Both the position numbers and the translations under genes were made by a program. The notes under the pieces are model-generated. The model saw nothing but the letters and a program-made list of their open reading frames with translations. It was not told where the DNA came from and did no database searches. Below, piece after piece: positions 50,382 to 59,402 of a stretch of DNA of 64,000 nt (positions are counted from its first letter, which is position 1; the number at the start of each line of letters is the position of its first letter). This DNA comes from Sulfuricaulis sp040901545 (GTDB lineage Bacteria; Pseudomonadota; Gammaproteobacteria; Acidiferrobacterales; Sulfurifustaceae), in NCBI RefSeq assembly GCF_040901545.1, contig NZ_JBBDYL010000045.1, positions 1-64,000 of the forward strand. The letters run 5' to 3'.

Positions 50382-50927
50382 TTGATCAGCGGCGAGGTGA
50401 TTCACGCGGCACGCATCCTGCAACAAGGCGGTGTCGTAGCCTACGCCACGGAATACTGTTTTGGACTGGGGTGCAACCCCATGAACCACGCGGCGGTGCG
50501 GCGGCTGCTGCGCGTCAAACACCGCCCGGCCGGCAAGGGCCTGATACTCATCGCCGCCGATATCGATCAACTCGCGCCCTTCGTCAACAACGTCCCATCC
50601 CATGTGCTGGCCACCTGGCCCGGTCCGCACACCTGGCTGCTCGAACCGCGCAGCGACGTGCCGCGGTGGATCACCGGCGAGCATCCGCGCCTGGCGGTGC
50701 GCGTCACCGCCCACGCCCAGGCCGCGGGCTTGTGCCGCATGGCAAGGATGGCCCTCGTCTCAACCAGCGCCAACCGCGCGGGCGGCCAACCGACGCGCAG
50801 CTATCGCGAGACCCTGAGACGATTCAACGGCGAGGTGGATTACGTGTTGCCTGGAAAGGTGGGCGATGCACCGGCGCCGACGCCGATCCATGACGCTGTC
50901 AGCGGCGAACTGGTCCGCCCAGGATAA
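50382..50927 (+). CDS. tsaC: Threonylcarbamoyl-AMP synthase, TsaC/YrdC type
   Basis: Makes threonylcarbamoyl-AMP for the t6A modification of tRNA. The 181-residue single-domain protein has GGVVAYATEYCFGLGCNPMN, the substrate loop RVKHRPAGKGLILIAADIDQ, WPGPHTWLLEPRSDVPRW and ALVSTSANRAGGQPTR. Start is TTG 50382, six bases after the purE stop. Length matches the short TsaC form without the C-terminal Sua5 domain. Confidence 0.93.
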   Translation: MISGEVIHAARILQQGGVVAYATEYCFGLGCNPMNHAAVRRLLRVKHRPAGKGLILIAADIDQLAPFVNNVPSHVLATWPGPHTWLLEPRSDVPRWITGEHPRLAVRVTAHAQAAGLCRMARMALVSTSANRAGGQPTRSYRETLRRFNGEVDYVLPGKVGDAPAPTPIHDAVSGELVRPG

Positions 50928-50931
50928 ATCC

Positions 50932-51032
50932 AATACACAGGATTAACAGGATTTACATGATTAAAAACAAAAGCAAAAAACCAGTTTCATGCTTTTTAAA
51001 ATCCTGTTAATCCTATAAATCCTGTCCATTCT
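50932..51032. repeat. ACAGGATT intergenic repeat with two inverted arms
   Basis: Left arm ACACAGGATTAACAGGATTT then ACATGATTAAA; right arm AATCCTGTTAATCCTATAAA then TCCTGTCC, ending about 10 bp before hemF. The A-rich loop is about 35 bp. Confidence 0.88.
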
Positions 51033-51041
51033 ATTTTTTAC

Positions 51042-51962
51042 ATGGCTTTCGACATACAGGTTGTACGCAATTACCTCCTCGACCTGCAGGATCGCATCTG
51101 CACGGCGCTGGAACAGGAAGACGGCAAGGAAAAATTCCGCGACGACACCTGGGAGCGCCCGGAAGGAGGTGGCGGACAATCGCGGGTGCTCACCGATGGC
51201 GCGGTATTTGAACAGGCGGGCGTGAATTTTTCCCACGTCCATGGGAAAAATCTCCCACCCTCGGCCACGGCGCAACGCCCGGAAATCGCTGGTCGTTCAT
51301 TCCAGGCTGTGGGCGTTTCGCTCGTGATTCACCCGCGCAATCCGCATGTGCCCACGGCGCACTGCAATGTGCGGTTTTTCAGCGCCGAGCGGAACGGCGC
51401 CGACCCGGTATGGTGGTTCGGCGGGGGGTTCGATCTCACGCCGTATTACGGCTACGCGGAGGATTGCGTGCACTGGCACACAACCGCCCGATCGGCGTGC
51501 GAACCGTTTGGCGCCGATTATTATGCCCGCTTCAAAAAATGGTGCGACGATTATTTCTATCTCAAGCATCGCAACGAACCGCGCGGGATCGGCGGCTTGT
51601 TCTTCGATGACTTCAACGAAAAGAATTTCGCGCACGCCTTCGGATTCATGCAAAGCGTGGGCAATCATTACCTGCCGGCGTATTTGCCGATCGTCCGGCG
51701 GCGCAAATCCGTGCCCTACGGCGAACGCGAACGCGATTTTCAGTTATATCGCCGCGGGCGGTACGTCGAGTTCAATCTGGTCTACGATCGAGGTACGCTA
51801 TTCGGGCTTCAGTCCGGCGGCCGCGCCGAATCGATCCTGATGTCGCTGCCTCCGGTCGTGAAGTGGCGTTACGACTGGAAACCGGCCGCGGGCACACCCG
51901 AGGCGAAACTCTACGAAGTCTTTTTAAAGCCCCGCGACTGGATCGCGACGGAGAGCCTATGA
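51042..51962 (+). CDS. hemF: Oxygen-dependent coproporphyrinogen III oxidase
   Basis: Oxidative decarboxylation of coproporphyrinogen III in haem synthesis, needing O2. The 306 residues contain GGGGQSRVLTDGAVFEQAGV, NPHVPTAHCNVRFF, WWFGGGFDLTPYYGYAEDC, RGIGGLFFDDFNEKNF and RRGRYVEFNLVYDRGTLFGL. Length is typical (E. coli 299). Its presence suggests an aerobic or oxygen-tolerant organism. The stop overlaps the next start (ATGA). Confidence 0.98.
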   Translation: MAFDIQVVRNYLLDLQDRICTALEQEDGKEKFRDDTWERPEGGGGQSRVLTDGAVFEQAGVNFSHVHGKNLPPSATAQRPEIAGRSFQAVGVSLVIHPRNPHVPTAHCNVRFFSAERNGADPVWWFGGGFDLTPYYGYAEDCVHWHTTARSACEPFGADYYARFKKWCDDYFYLKHRNEPRGIGGLFFDDFNEKNFAHAFGFMQSVGNHYLPAYLPIVRRRKSVPYGERERDFQLYRRGRYVEFNLVYDRGTLFGLQSGGRAESILMSLPPVVKWRYDWKPAAGTPEAKLYEVFLKPRDWIATESL

Positions 51963-52360
51963 CGAATCAAACACAGCTTCCCAACCGGCACGCGACGCTG
52001 CGGCTGGTACCCATGCCGAAAGACACCAACGCCGGCGGCGATATTTTCGGCGGCTGGATCATGTCGCAGGTCGACATCGCCGCCTCCATCCCGGCTAGCC
52101 GGCGCGCCAAGGGGCGCGTGGTGAGCGTGGGGGTCAACGATTTCAAATTCGTCGCACCGGTTTTCGTCAACGACATCGTCAGTTTTTACTCCGACGTCAT
52201 CAAGGTGGGCACCACTTCGATCACGGTGAAAGTCGAGGTTTTCGTCGAGCGCGGGCAACGCTCGCCGAAACCGGGCGAGGTGGTCAAGGTGACCGAGGCG
52301 GTGCTGACCTACGTCGCCGTGGATGAAAACCGGATCAAGCGCCCCGTGCCGCCGGAATGA
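51959..52360 (+). CDS. Acyl-CoA thioesterase, YciA-like hotdog protein
   Basis: A 133-residue hotdog-fold thioesterase that releases CoA from acyl-CoA. Seen: LRLVPMPKDTNAGGDIFGGW with the catalytic aspartate region, IMSQVDIAASIPASRRA, and VSVGVNDFKFVAPVFVNDIV. The end (TEAVLTYVAVDENRIKRPVP) is typical of the YciA group. ATG 51959 overlaps the hemF stop. Confidence 0.92.
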   Translation: MTNQTQLPNRHATLRLVPMPKDTNAGGDIFGGWIMSQVDIAASIPASRRAKGRVVSVGVNDFKFVAPVFVNDIVSFYSDVIKVGTTSITVKVEVFVERGQRSPKPGEVVKVTEAVLTYVAVDENRIKRPVPPE

Positions 52361-52412
52361 CGCGGTCTCCCGGCGGGTGGACAGCATGGGCTCCGGCCGC
52401 TAGGCTCTTTTC

Positions 52413-52991
52413 ATGAACCGGATGGAGTCAAAGGATGATGCATGGCAGGAACGCCCCATTGCTTACTCGACGGTCGCGTTCGCCGTCATCATTCTGCTGA
52501 GTTTCATCCCCGGCCTTCACGCGGCCGATTCGCCGGTGCTGATGATCCTGGAGCACGTGGAAGCCAACGCGAAGATCCAAACCAAAATCGAAACCAAGGG
52601 CGGTTTGATCGCCTCTCCGTTCAAGGGCAAGCCACAGGAAAAATGGAGCATCCGCCCCGGCGAGGCCCTCACCGCCGAGTCCCGGCCCGGTGAACGGGCG
52701 GTCAACTTCTTCCAGGGCTCCGGCATTCAAAGCACGCTGCTTTTTATCGTGAGGGTCCGCTATTTTCAAAACAGCGAAGGCAAGTGGGTGCCGCAGTTTC
52801 AGCTTAACGAAGAGCCGCTGGTGGTGCGTGGCAAGGACGGCCGCTGGAAACCGCTCACCACGATTCACGGCGTACCCAACCTTATCGTACAGACCGGCAC
52901 CGCGTTGCCCAATGCCGAAGGATACTCCACTGCGCTCGAGCTCGGCTTCACCACCGGCGCCACGCCGATCGACGCGTGGCTGGTGCAGTGA
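52413..52991 (+). CDS. Secreted protein of unknown function
   Basis: A 192-residue protein with an uncleaved-looking or long signal (YSTVAFAVIILLSFIPGLHA, then ADSPVL). The rest is beta-rich: ASPFKGKPQEKWSIRPGEAL, GIQSTLLFIVRVRYFQNSEG and GVPNLIVQTGTALPNAEGYS. No cysteines or family signature recognised. It stands between the thioesterase and the converging slipin gene, 12 bp from the latter's end. Confidence 0.6.
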   Translation: MNRMESKDDAWQERPIAYSTVAFAVIILLSFIPGLHAADSPVLMILEHVEANAKIQTKIETKGGLIASPFKGKPQEKWSIRPGEALTAESRPGERAVNFFQGSGIQSTLLFIVRVRYFQNSEGKWVPQFQLNEEPLVVRGKDGRWKPLTTIHGVPNLIVQTGTALPNAEGYSTALELGFTTGATPIDAWLVQ

Positions 52992-53003
52992 TCGTCGGCT
53001 GCG

Positions 53004-53762
53004 TTACTTTTTCTTCAGATAATCCAGAAACGGCGTAATCAGATCCATCGGCAGTGGGAACACAATCGTGTTGCTCTTGTCGTTGGCCATGCCGGACATG
53101 GTCTGCAAATAACGCAGTTGCAGGGCCTGCGGGCTCTTGCTGATGAGGTCGGCCGCCTGTACCAGCTTCTCGGCGGCCTCGTATTCACCCTGGGCATGAA
53201 TCACCTTAGCGCGCCGCGTGCGCTCGGCCTCGGCCTGTTGCGCGATGGCGCGTACCATCGTGGGATCGATGTCAATGTGCTTGATCTCAACGCTCGAAAC
53301 CTTGATACCCCAGGCGTCCGTGGCCGCATCGAGGATCTTCTGGATGTCAGTGTTGAGCTTGTCGCGCTCGGCCAGCATTTCATCGAGTTCGTGTTTGCCA
53401 AGCACCGATCGCAACGTGGTCTGGGCCAGCTGGCTGGTGGCGGAGTAATAATCCTCCACCTGGATAATAGAACGCTGCGGGTCAATCGCGCGGAAATACA
53501 CCACGGCATTGACCTTTACCGAAACATTATCGCGCGAGATCACGTCCTGCGGCGGCACGTCCATTACAATGGTGCGCAGATCGACCTTCACCATGGATTG
53601 AATGCCGGGGATGATGACGATCAGACCCGGCCCCTTGACCTTCCAGAAACGCCCAAGCATGAACACTACGCCGCGCTCGTACTCCCGCAGAATGCGGAAG
53701 GCGGAGAAAATCAACAGCACGATAAAAATAAAAACAAAACTCGTTGTGGTGATGAATCCCAT
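53004..53762 (-). CDS. Slipin / SPFH (band 7) membrane protein
   Basis: A stomatin-like protein of 252 residues: N-terminal membrane hairpin (TTSFVFIFIVLLIFSAFRIL), then the SPFH domain with REYERGVVFMLGRFWKVKGP, VSVKVNAVVYFRAIDPQRSI and VSSVEIKHIDIDPTMVRAIA. A helical tail follows (AEAERTRRAKVIHAQGEYEA). Such proteins form membrane microdomain scaffolds and pair with NfeD, whose gene lies immediately upstream with 1 bp between. Confidence 0.95.
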   Translation of the reverse strand: MGFITTTSFVFIFIVLLIFSAFRILREYERGVVFMLGRFWKVKGPGLIVIIPGIQSMVKVDLRTIVMDVPPQDVISRDNVSVKVNAVVYFRAIDPQRSIIQVEDYYSATSQLAQTTLRSVLGKHELDEMLAERDKLNTDIQKILDAATDAWGIKVSSVEIKHIDIDPTMVRAIAQQAEAERTRRAKVIHAQGEYEAAEKLVQAADLISKSPQALQLRYLQTMSGMANDKSNTIVFPLPMDLITPFLDYLKKK

Positions 53763-53763
53763 G

Positions 53764-55155
53764 TTAGTTACCCTCCGGGTTAAACGGTTCCACCGTTAGA
53801 ATCAGGCCCTCTATTTTGACGACTTTTACTTTCTGTCCGCGTTTGAGCGCCGCGGTGGTATGCGCCCGCCAATCCTCGCTGTGCACCCGCACGCGGCCCT
53901 CATCCTTGAAATTCTCAAGTGCCTCGCCGGTGGCACCGATCATTTCCTCCTTTCCACTCACTACGGTGCGCTGGCGCGCTTTCATCGCCATGATGACGAC
54001 ACTGATGAAAAACACCGCGCTGACTACAGCCACCGTGGCGATCAGCGGCCAGGAGATGGTATAACCTTCAACGTCGGTGTCCATGAGAATGATTGAACCA
54101 ATGACAAACGCCACCACCCCGCCGATGCCGAGCGCACCGAAGCTCGGCATGAACGCCTCGGCCACCATGAAGGCGATGCCGAGCAGGATCAACCCCAGGC
54201 CGGCAAAGCTGATGGGCAGGACCTGAAAGGCATACAGCGCGAGCAGCAGGCAGATGCCGCCCACCACGCCGGGGAGCACGTAACCCGGATTCCACAGTTC
54301 GAAGAACAGTCCATAGATGCCGAGCAGCATGAGGATGTACGCCACGTTCGGATCGGCAATGACCGCGAGCAGGCGGTTGCGCCAGTCCGGATCGTAGGAG
54401 TGGATCGCTAACCCTTCTGTATTCAAGGTGATGTCACGGCCCTGCATGTTCAGCTTGCGGCCATTGACCTTTTTCAAAAGGTCGGAGGTGTCGGCAGCGA
54501 TTAAATCGGCGACGTTCAGTTTCACCGCTTCCTCGGCCGGAATTGAATCCGCCTCGCGCACCGCTTTTTCCGCCCACGTCACGTTGCGTCCGCGCATTTG
54601 CGCCAGGCTGCGGATGTAGGCGATCGCGTCGTTCATGGCTTTTTCATCCATGCCTGGCTTGGCGGGTTTTTCCTTTTTATCCTTCTTATCATTCTTGTCC
54701 TTTGAATCTTTTTTGTCTTCCTTATCCGCCGGCTTGGAGCCCCCACCCGGATCGGGAACACCGCCGATGTGCACCGGTGTCGCGGCGCCGACATTGGTCG
54801 CGGGCGCCATGGCGGCGATGTGTGACGCGAGCAGGATGTAAGCCCCGGCGCTGGCGGCGCGCGCGCCAGAGGGCGCGACGAAGGTTACGACCGGTACGGG
54901 TGAGGCGAGAATATCCTTGATGATGCGGCGCATCGAGGTGTCGAGCCCACCGGGCGTGTCCATCCTCAAAATCACCAGTGTCGCGGCCTCGTCTTTTGCC
55001 CGTTCGAGTCCACGAGCAATGTAGTCGCTCGTTGCTGGGCCGATGGCACCGCTCACGTTAAGCAGCACCACCTGTCCCGGCGCAACGGGATCCTTGCCCA
55101 GCAGCAGGAGCGGCCAGGCGGCGAGCAGAAAAAACAGGATGCGCCAGCGCCTCAT
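53764..55155 (-). CDS. nfeD: NfeD-type membrane serine protease (ClpP-class, long form)
   Basis: A 463-residue membrane protein: signal segment (RILFFLLAAWPLLLLGKDPV), a ClpP-like protease domain with LVILRMDTPGGLDTSMRRII and the nucleophile region GARAASAGAYILLASHIAAM, a Lys/Asp-rich low-complexity loop (about residues 155-180), four membrane segments, and a C-terminal OB-fold (GATGEALENFKDEGRVRVHS). In archaea such proteases cleave the C-terminus of the stomatin partner. The low-complexity loop is longer than I would expect. Confidence 0.93.
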   Translation of the reverse strand: MRRWRILFFLLAAWPLLLLGKDPVAPGQVVLLNVSGAIGPATSDYIARGLERAKDEAATLVILRMDTPGGLDTSMRRIIKDILASPVPVVTFVAPSGARAASAGAYILLASHIAAMAPATNVGAATPVHIGGVPDPGGGSKPADKEDKKDSKDKNDKKDKKEKPAKPGMDEKAMNDAIAYIRSLAQMRGRNVTWAEKAVREADSIPAEEAVKLNVADLIAADTSDLLKKVNGRKLNMQGRDITLNTEGLAIHSYDPDWRNRLLAVIADPNVAYILMLLGIYGLFFELWNPGYVLPGVVGGICLLLALYAFQVLPISFAGLGLILLGIAFMVAEAFMPSFGALGIGGVVAFVIGSIILMDTDVEGYTISWPLIATVAVVSAVFFISVVIMAMKARQRTVVSGKEEMIGATGEALENFKDEGRVRVHSEDWRAHTTAALKRGQKVKVVKIEGLILTVEPFNPEGN

Positions 55156-55226
55156 ACGGTAACACCATACCAGACTCCGGGCCTCGGGGAGAACTATGCC
55201 CCGGTGGGAGGAAACAGTTATGCTGG

Positions 55227-55403
55227 TTACGAGCCGAACAGCAAGGAAACGACCCTTACTCTAAAAGAACCGATGCACCGCGTCGGGCTGGCGCTGGTGC
55301 GGCGTGTGGGGATAGATCGCGGACGAGGTGGCGGCGCAGACGCGCAGCCGGCGAGCATCGCGACCGCCAGGGAAATAACCGGCATGGCAAATCGAATACG
55401 CAT
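55227..55403 (-). CDS. Small lipoprotein
   Basis: A 58-residue protein with a clear lipoprotein signal: MRIRFAMPVISLAVAMLAGC and then ASAPPPRPRS. A strong GGGAGG ribosome site lies four bases before ATG 55403. The part after the proline-rich stretch is arginine-rich (PTRRTSASPTRCIGSFRVRV) and does not resemble a folded domain. A frameshift from a longer original is possible. Similar short lipoproteins are common and uncharacterised. Confidence 0.6.
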   Translation of the reverse strand: MRIRFAMPVISLAVAMLAGCASAPPPRPRSIPTRRTSASPTRCIGSFRVRVVSLLFGS

Positions 55404-55553
55404 AGTGCCTCCCTCGATCATATGTTTATTCTTCCCGCGGAGGCGCTGACCCGATTGGACCACGCCGCGCGATGTTATGCTGTCCGCAAGACGGTGTTTT
55501 TAGAATTTCGGGTGTGACGTACTGCGCCCTCTGGCGCAAAAGATGCAATAAAA

Positions 55554-56189
55554 TCAGCGGCGATGCGGATGTGACAGATAGCGCAGGATGAATTCGAGGG
55601 TTTCAAAGCGGTTATAGGCCTCCTGCAGGCTCGCGCCCCAGACCGTGGGGCCGTGACCGCGTACCAGGAGCGCAGTCAGCGCGGGCCTTGCCTTCTTGAA
55701 GCGCGTTTCGATTTCTTTGGCGATTTTTGCGACATCGAGATGATTCTTGAACAACGGCAAATCCACCTTCGGGTTCTGTTCCCAAATATCGAAACCCTTG
55801 ATCATCTCTAGCGGTGGGAGGCGCAGGCTCTTCGCACTCTTTTTCGCGCGCTCAGCCGCGAGGCAGGATTCCACAATGTGCCCGTGCAGGCAGGCGCGCG
55901 CCTGCGGGAACAGCCGATAAATAACCGCGTGGATGGAGGTTTCGGCGGATGGCTTGTCCCCGGTGTGGCGGGTTTCGATCACGGCGCCATCGTGCACGCG
56001 CACGCGCAGAAAATCATTTTCATCCAGCCGGCCCTTGGGCTTGCCGCTGGCCGTGATCCAGAAATGCGCGTCATCATCGCGCGCCGAGAGATTGCCCGCC
56101 GTGCCCGCCATCCAGCCACGCGCATGGAAGTCATGCGCGATTTCCACCAGTGCCGCACGGGGCGGAAGGTCATCGAGCGTTTGGGCCAT
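55554..56189 (-). CDS. mtnB: Methylthioribulose-1-phosphate dehydratase-like class II aldolase
   Basis: MtnB dehydrates methylthioribulose-1-phosphate in the methionine salvage pathway. The 211 residues show GWMAGTAGNLSARDDDAHFW, ASGKPKGRLDENDFLRV, ETSIHAVIYRLFPQARACLH, the zinc pair HGHIVESCLAAERA and LLVRGHGPTVWGASLQEAYN. The RGHGPTVWG end distinguishes MtnB from fuculose aldolases. ATG 56195 is also possible. No other salvage gene is nearby. Confidence 0.9.
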   Translation of the reverse strand: MAQTLDDLPPRAALVEIAHDFHARGWMAGTAGNLSARDDDAHFWITASGKPKGRLDENDFLRVRVHDGAVIETRHTGDKPSAETSIHAVIYRLFPQARACLHGHIVESCLAAERAKKSAKSLRLPPLEMIKGFDIWEQNPKVDLPLFKNHLDVAKIAKEIETRFKKARPALTALLVRGHGPTVWGASLQEAYNRFETLEFILRYLSHPHRR

Positions 56190-56292
56190 TTTCAATCGGC
56201 GGCTTGCGCTGCCACGGGATCGAGCGCCATGATGGGCATGTTAAGAGGCGTCATTTTCAATGTCCACTTCTTGTCAGCCACCGGTAGCGAAC

Positions 56293-56610
56293 ATGACCGA
56301 GCGATTTGTCAGCGAAGCCATCAAGCCCGTGATTGCCACATTTGATACCTCGCGGATGGCGGCCGGGGAACCGGGCCTGCCGCGTGAGTTCATGTGGCGT
56401 GGCCGAACTATCAGAGTGGCTAGCGTTATGCGTCGCTGGCGTGAAACCGGAAAGTGCCGCCATGGCAGTCCCGAGTTATACGTTCGCAAGCACTGGTACG
56501 AAGTCGCCACATCGGACCGGGAAACCATGAAAATCTATTTCGAGCGCCAACCGAGCGCCGGAAAACGGCGTGAACGTTGGTGGCTGTTCAGCATTCGTGA
56601 ATCAGAATAA
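56293..56610 (+). CDS. Small conserved-looking protein, possibly DUF6504-like
   Basis: A 105-residue basic protein: MTERFVSEAIKPVIATFDTS, PGLPREFMWRGRTIRVASVM, RRWRETGKCRHGSPELYVRK and RWWLFSIRESE. The P..F.WRG..........W.E pattern recalls DUF6504 proteins, but this is from memory. No signal or membrane segment. An earlier in-frame ATG (56260) adds 11 residues; neither has a strong ribosome site. Function unknown. Confidence 0.55.
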   Translation: MTERFVSEAIKPVIATFDTSRMAAGEPGLPREFMWRGRTIRVASVMRRWRETGKCRHGSPELYVRKHWYEVATSDRETMKIYFERQPSAGKRRERWWLFSIRESE

Positions 56611-56804
56611 GAAAAATTGGCTTGGATAATTTATATAACGGTGTGCTTACATCCGGAGTTTTTCGATGAGCAACACCGACAATACCTTAAATGGTCCGGG
56701 AGCATCGGGGTTTTCCGGAGGCATTACCGATAGCATGGCGTAATTCGGCGCTCCCTGTTAGGCTAGTTTCACAAAAATCCGATTACCCACATCAGGAGGA
56801 GACA

Positions 56805-57788
56805 ATGCTTACCCTGGCCAGATTCGCCCTGGCGGTGACGCTTTCGCTGCTGCTTGGCTTATTCGTCGGCGTTGCGCCGGTACCCGCCGCAACCAAAATC
56901 AAGTATGCGTTAGGCGACGTGATTTCCATCGATGAGTTGCCGCTGCTTGTGGCGGTCGAGCGCGCGAAGCAGCGCGGCGTCGAGGTCGAGGTCACGGCGT
57001 TCAAGAACGAGGAGATCGCGACCCAAGCCGTGATCAACGGCCAGGCCGACATCGGCCAGGGCACGCCGTACGCCGCCGTTCAGAAAGTAAACATCCCGAT
57101 CCGGTTTTTCTATCAGCTGAGCTCACTGCAATTTTTCCCGATTGTGAACCAGGAGAGCTACAAGAACTGGAAAGACCTTGACGATCAGGACATCGCGGTC
57201 CACGCCCGTGGCTCGGGAACCGAGGCAATCATGATGCTGATGGCCAAAGAATACGGAATCAAGTACAAGAGCGTGAGCTATGTCCCCGGTTCCAACGTGC
57301 GCGCGCTGGCGCTGCTGAAGGGAACGATCAAGGCCTCGATCCTGGACGCAAGCAACAAAAACCTGGTGATGAAGGAAGCACCCGGAAAGTTCATCGTGCT
57401 GCCGCTGGGACCAGTGAAGGCCAGCGACGAGGCGTTGTTCGCCACCAAGGAGTTTCTCGACAAGAATCAGGCCGCCGTCGCGGTGTTCCTGGAAGAGCTG
57501 ATCAAGGTTAACCGCGCCATCAACGCCGACCCAAAAGCGATGCTGGACCAACGCAAAAAACTCGGATTGCTTAAGGATATTCCGGCCAAGCTGGAAGATG
57601 AAATACTTCCTTATTTCCAGGAAGGAGTTAAGAACGACATCTTCCCCAACGACGGCGGTGGCGCGCGCGCGGCCAAGAACGACCTGGAGTTTTTCAGCCT
57701 GTCCGGCGCTCTCAAGGGTGAGAACCTCAAGGTGGAGGATTTCTGGACGTTCGCGCCGCTCAAGGCCGCGCTCGACAAGGTCAAGTGA
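56805..57788 (+). CDS. ABC transporter substrate-binding protein (SsuA/TauA type)
   Basis: A 327-residue periplasmic binding protein starting with a signal peptide (ARFALAVTLSLLLGLFVGVA, cut near VPAATK). It has KIKYALGDVISIDELPLLVA, ATQAVINGQADIGQGTPYAA, DIAVHARGSGTEAIMMLMAK and LALLKGTIKASILDASNKNL, the pattern of the NMT1/SsuA group that binds sulfonates, thiamine precursors or aromatic compounds. An AGGAGG site precedes ATG 56805. It starts an operon with two permeases, an ATPase and a hydrolase. Confidence 0.88.
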   Translation: MLTLARFALAVTLSLLLGLFVGVAPVPAATKIKYALGDVISIDELPLLVAVERAKQRGVEVEVTAFKNEEIATQAVINGQADIGQGTPYAAVQKVNIPIRFFYQLSSLQFFPIVNQESYKNWKDLDDQDIAVHARGSGTEAIMMLMAKEYGIKYKSVSYVPGSNVRALALLKGTIKASILDASNKNLVMKEAPGKFIVLPLGPVKASDEALFATKEFLDKNQAAVAVFLEELIKVNRAINADPKAMLDQRKKLGLLKDIPAKLEDEILPYFQEGVKNDIFPNDGGGARAAKNDLEFFSLSGALKGENLKVEDFWTFAPLKAALDKVK

Positions 57789-57861
57789 TCGCTAGTGATC
57801 GTGGGATGCCCGGTGTCCCGCTTCCGTGAGCCGTCCCGACGTCGCGAAATCTGAAACGTAA

Positions 57862-58629
57862 GTGATGCGCCAACCGCCCGTTGCCGGTCACATCGTTTGG
57901 CAGCTGATCTCCTTTGTGTTCTTTTTCGGCCTGTGGGAGCTTGTGGGGCGCTGGCCGATCAGCGCGGCGTTCCCGCCGTTCAGTCAGACGTTGCTGGCGC
58001 TGTGGCAGATGATCGCGGACGGAAGCCTTGGTAACGCCTATCTTTCCACCTTGCAGCCGCTTGTCATCGGCATCGTGCTGTGCGGAATGGCCGGAATCGG
58101 ATTCGGCATCGGCATGGGGCTGTCGCGCACGATCGAGTGGTTCTCGCTGCCGATTTTCATCATCCTCCAGGCCGCGCCGATGGCGGCGATCATCCCGCTG
58201 ATCACCTACCTCTACGGGATCGGGCTGACTTCCAAGGTGCTGGCGGTGATTCTATTGGCCGCGCCCGTGATTGTGATGAACTCCTATAAAGGAATCCGCA
58301 ACACGCATCCGTCGCTGATCCAGATGTCGCGCTCGTTTCTCGGTACCCGGCGACAGCAGGTGATGAAAATCATTCTTCCGCACGCCGCGGCGCTCATTTT
58401 CACCGGCCTGCGATTGGGGCTGGCGATGGGATTCATCGGCGTGGTGATCGCGGAGCTTTTGATCACCCCGACCGGCATCGGCGATCTGATTACCTATCAC
58501 AGTTCGGTCGCCGACTACCCGAAGATGTTCGCTTCGATTGCCTCGATCATCGCGTTCGCGGCGGTCACGATCCATGCGCTCGAGCGCGTGGAGCGCCGCC
58601 TGTTCCCGCCCGAGATTCGCGGTGCGTAA
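57862..58629 (+). CDS. ABC transporter permease (SsuC/TauC type), first
   Basis: A 255-residue inner-membrane permease with about six hydrophobic segments and the coupling-loop EAA-type motif near SFLGTRRQQVMKIILPHAAA, followed by LIFTGLRLGLAMGFIGVVIA. Starts GTG 57862 or ATG 57865 are adjacent. It pairs with the second permease at 59403, so the pore is probably a heterodimer, unusual for the Ssu/Tau group. Confidence 0.9.
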   Translation: MMRQPPVAGHIVWQLISFVFFFGLWELVGRWPISAAFPPFSQTLLALWQMIADGSLGNAYLSTLQPLVIGIVLCGMAGIGFGIGMGLSRTIEWFSLPIFIILQAAPMAAIIPLITYLYGIGLTSKVLAVILLAAPVIVMNSYKGIRNTHPSLIQMSRSFLGTRRQQVMKIILPHAAALIFTGLRLGLAMGFIGVVIAELLITPTGIGDLITYHSSVADYPKMFASIASIIAFAAVTIHALERVERRLFPPEIRGA

Positions 58630-58631
58630 CG

Positions 58632-59393
58632 ATGCCGGATGACGCCATTGTCGAGGTCGAGGGGATCGGCAAGACCTATCCCGGCGGCGTCGAGGCCCTC
58701 AGGAACGTGAACCTGGCGTTCCCGCGCGGGAAACTCAGCACGCTGCTCGGCCCGAGCGGCTGCGGGAAAACGACGCTGCTCAAGATCATCGCCGGTTTGA
58801 TACCGCACAACGCCGGCGAGGTGCGGGTCAACGGGGAAAAAATCCAAGGTCCGGGGCCGGAGCGCGCCTTCGTGTTCCAGGACTTCGCGCTGATGCCGTG
58901 GGCGACGGTGCTGCGAAACGTCGCCTTCGGCCTGGAATTGCGCGGTGTTCCCCGGGCGCAGCGCGAAACAACCGCGCGCCGGTATATCGCCGAAATGGGC
59001 CTGAGCGGATTCGAGGCGAGCCATCCGAACCAGCTCTCCGGCGGCATGCGGCAGCGCGTCGGGCTGGCCCGCGCGCTCGCGGTGGACGCCGACATCATAT
59101 TGATGGACGAGCCGTTTTCCTCGGTTGACGAGCAAACGCGGCGCAAGTTTCAGGAAGACCTGCTCGATTTGTTGCGGCACCGGCGGAAGACCGTGATCTT
59201 CGTCACCCACAGTATCGAGGAAGCGGCATATCTTTCCGATCAAATTGCGCTGCTGTCGCCACGCCCCGGCACGGTGTCCAAGATTATCCGGCCGAACGTG
59301 GATCACGGCCGCAGCGCCGATGAGATTCGGCGCGATCGGAATTACCTCGACACGGTGGACGAAATCTGGCAAATCCTGAAGCAATATGTGTGA
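58632..59393 (+). CDS. ABC transporter ATP-binding protein (SsuB/TauB type)
   Basis: The 253-residue ATPase has Walker A LLGPSGCGKTTLLKIIAGLI, the Q-loop VFQDFALMPWATVLRNVAFG, signature NQLSGGMRQRVGLARALAVD, Walker B DIILMDEPFSSVDEQTRRKF and the H-loop VIFVTHSIEEAAYLSDQIAL. All catalytic residues are present. It begins two bases after the first permease and drives import with both permeases. Confidence 0.94.
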   Translation: MPDDAIVEVEGIGKTYPGGVEALRNVNLAFPRGKLSTLLGPSGCGKTTLLKIIAGLIPHNAGEVRVNGEKIQGPGPERAFVFQDFALMPWATVLRNVAFGLELRGVPRAQRETTARRYIAEMGLSGFEASHPNQLSGGMRQRVGLARALAVDADIILMDEPFSSVDEQTRRKFQEDLLDLLRHRRKTVIFVTHSIEEAAYLSDQIALLSPRPGTVSKIIRPNVDHGRSADEIRRDRNYLDTVDEIWQILKQYV

Positions 59394-59402
59394 GGAAGTG
59401 AC

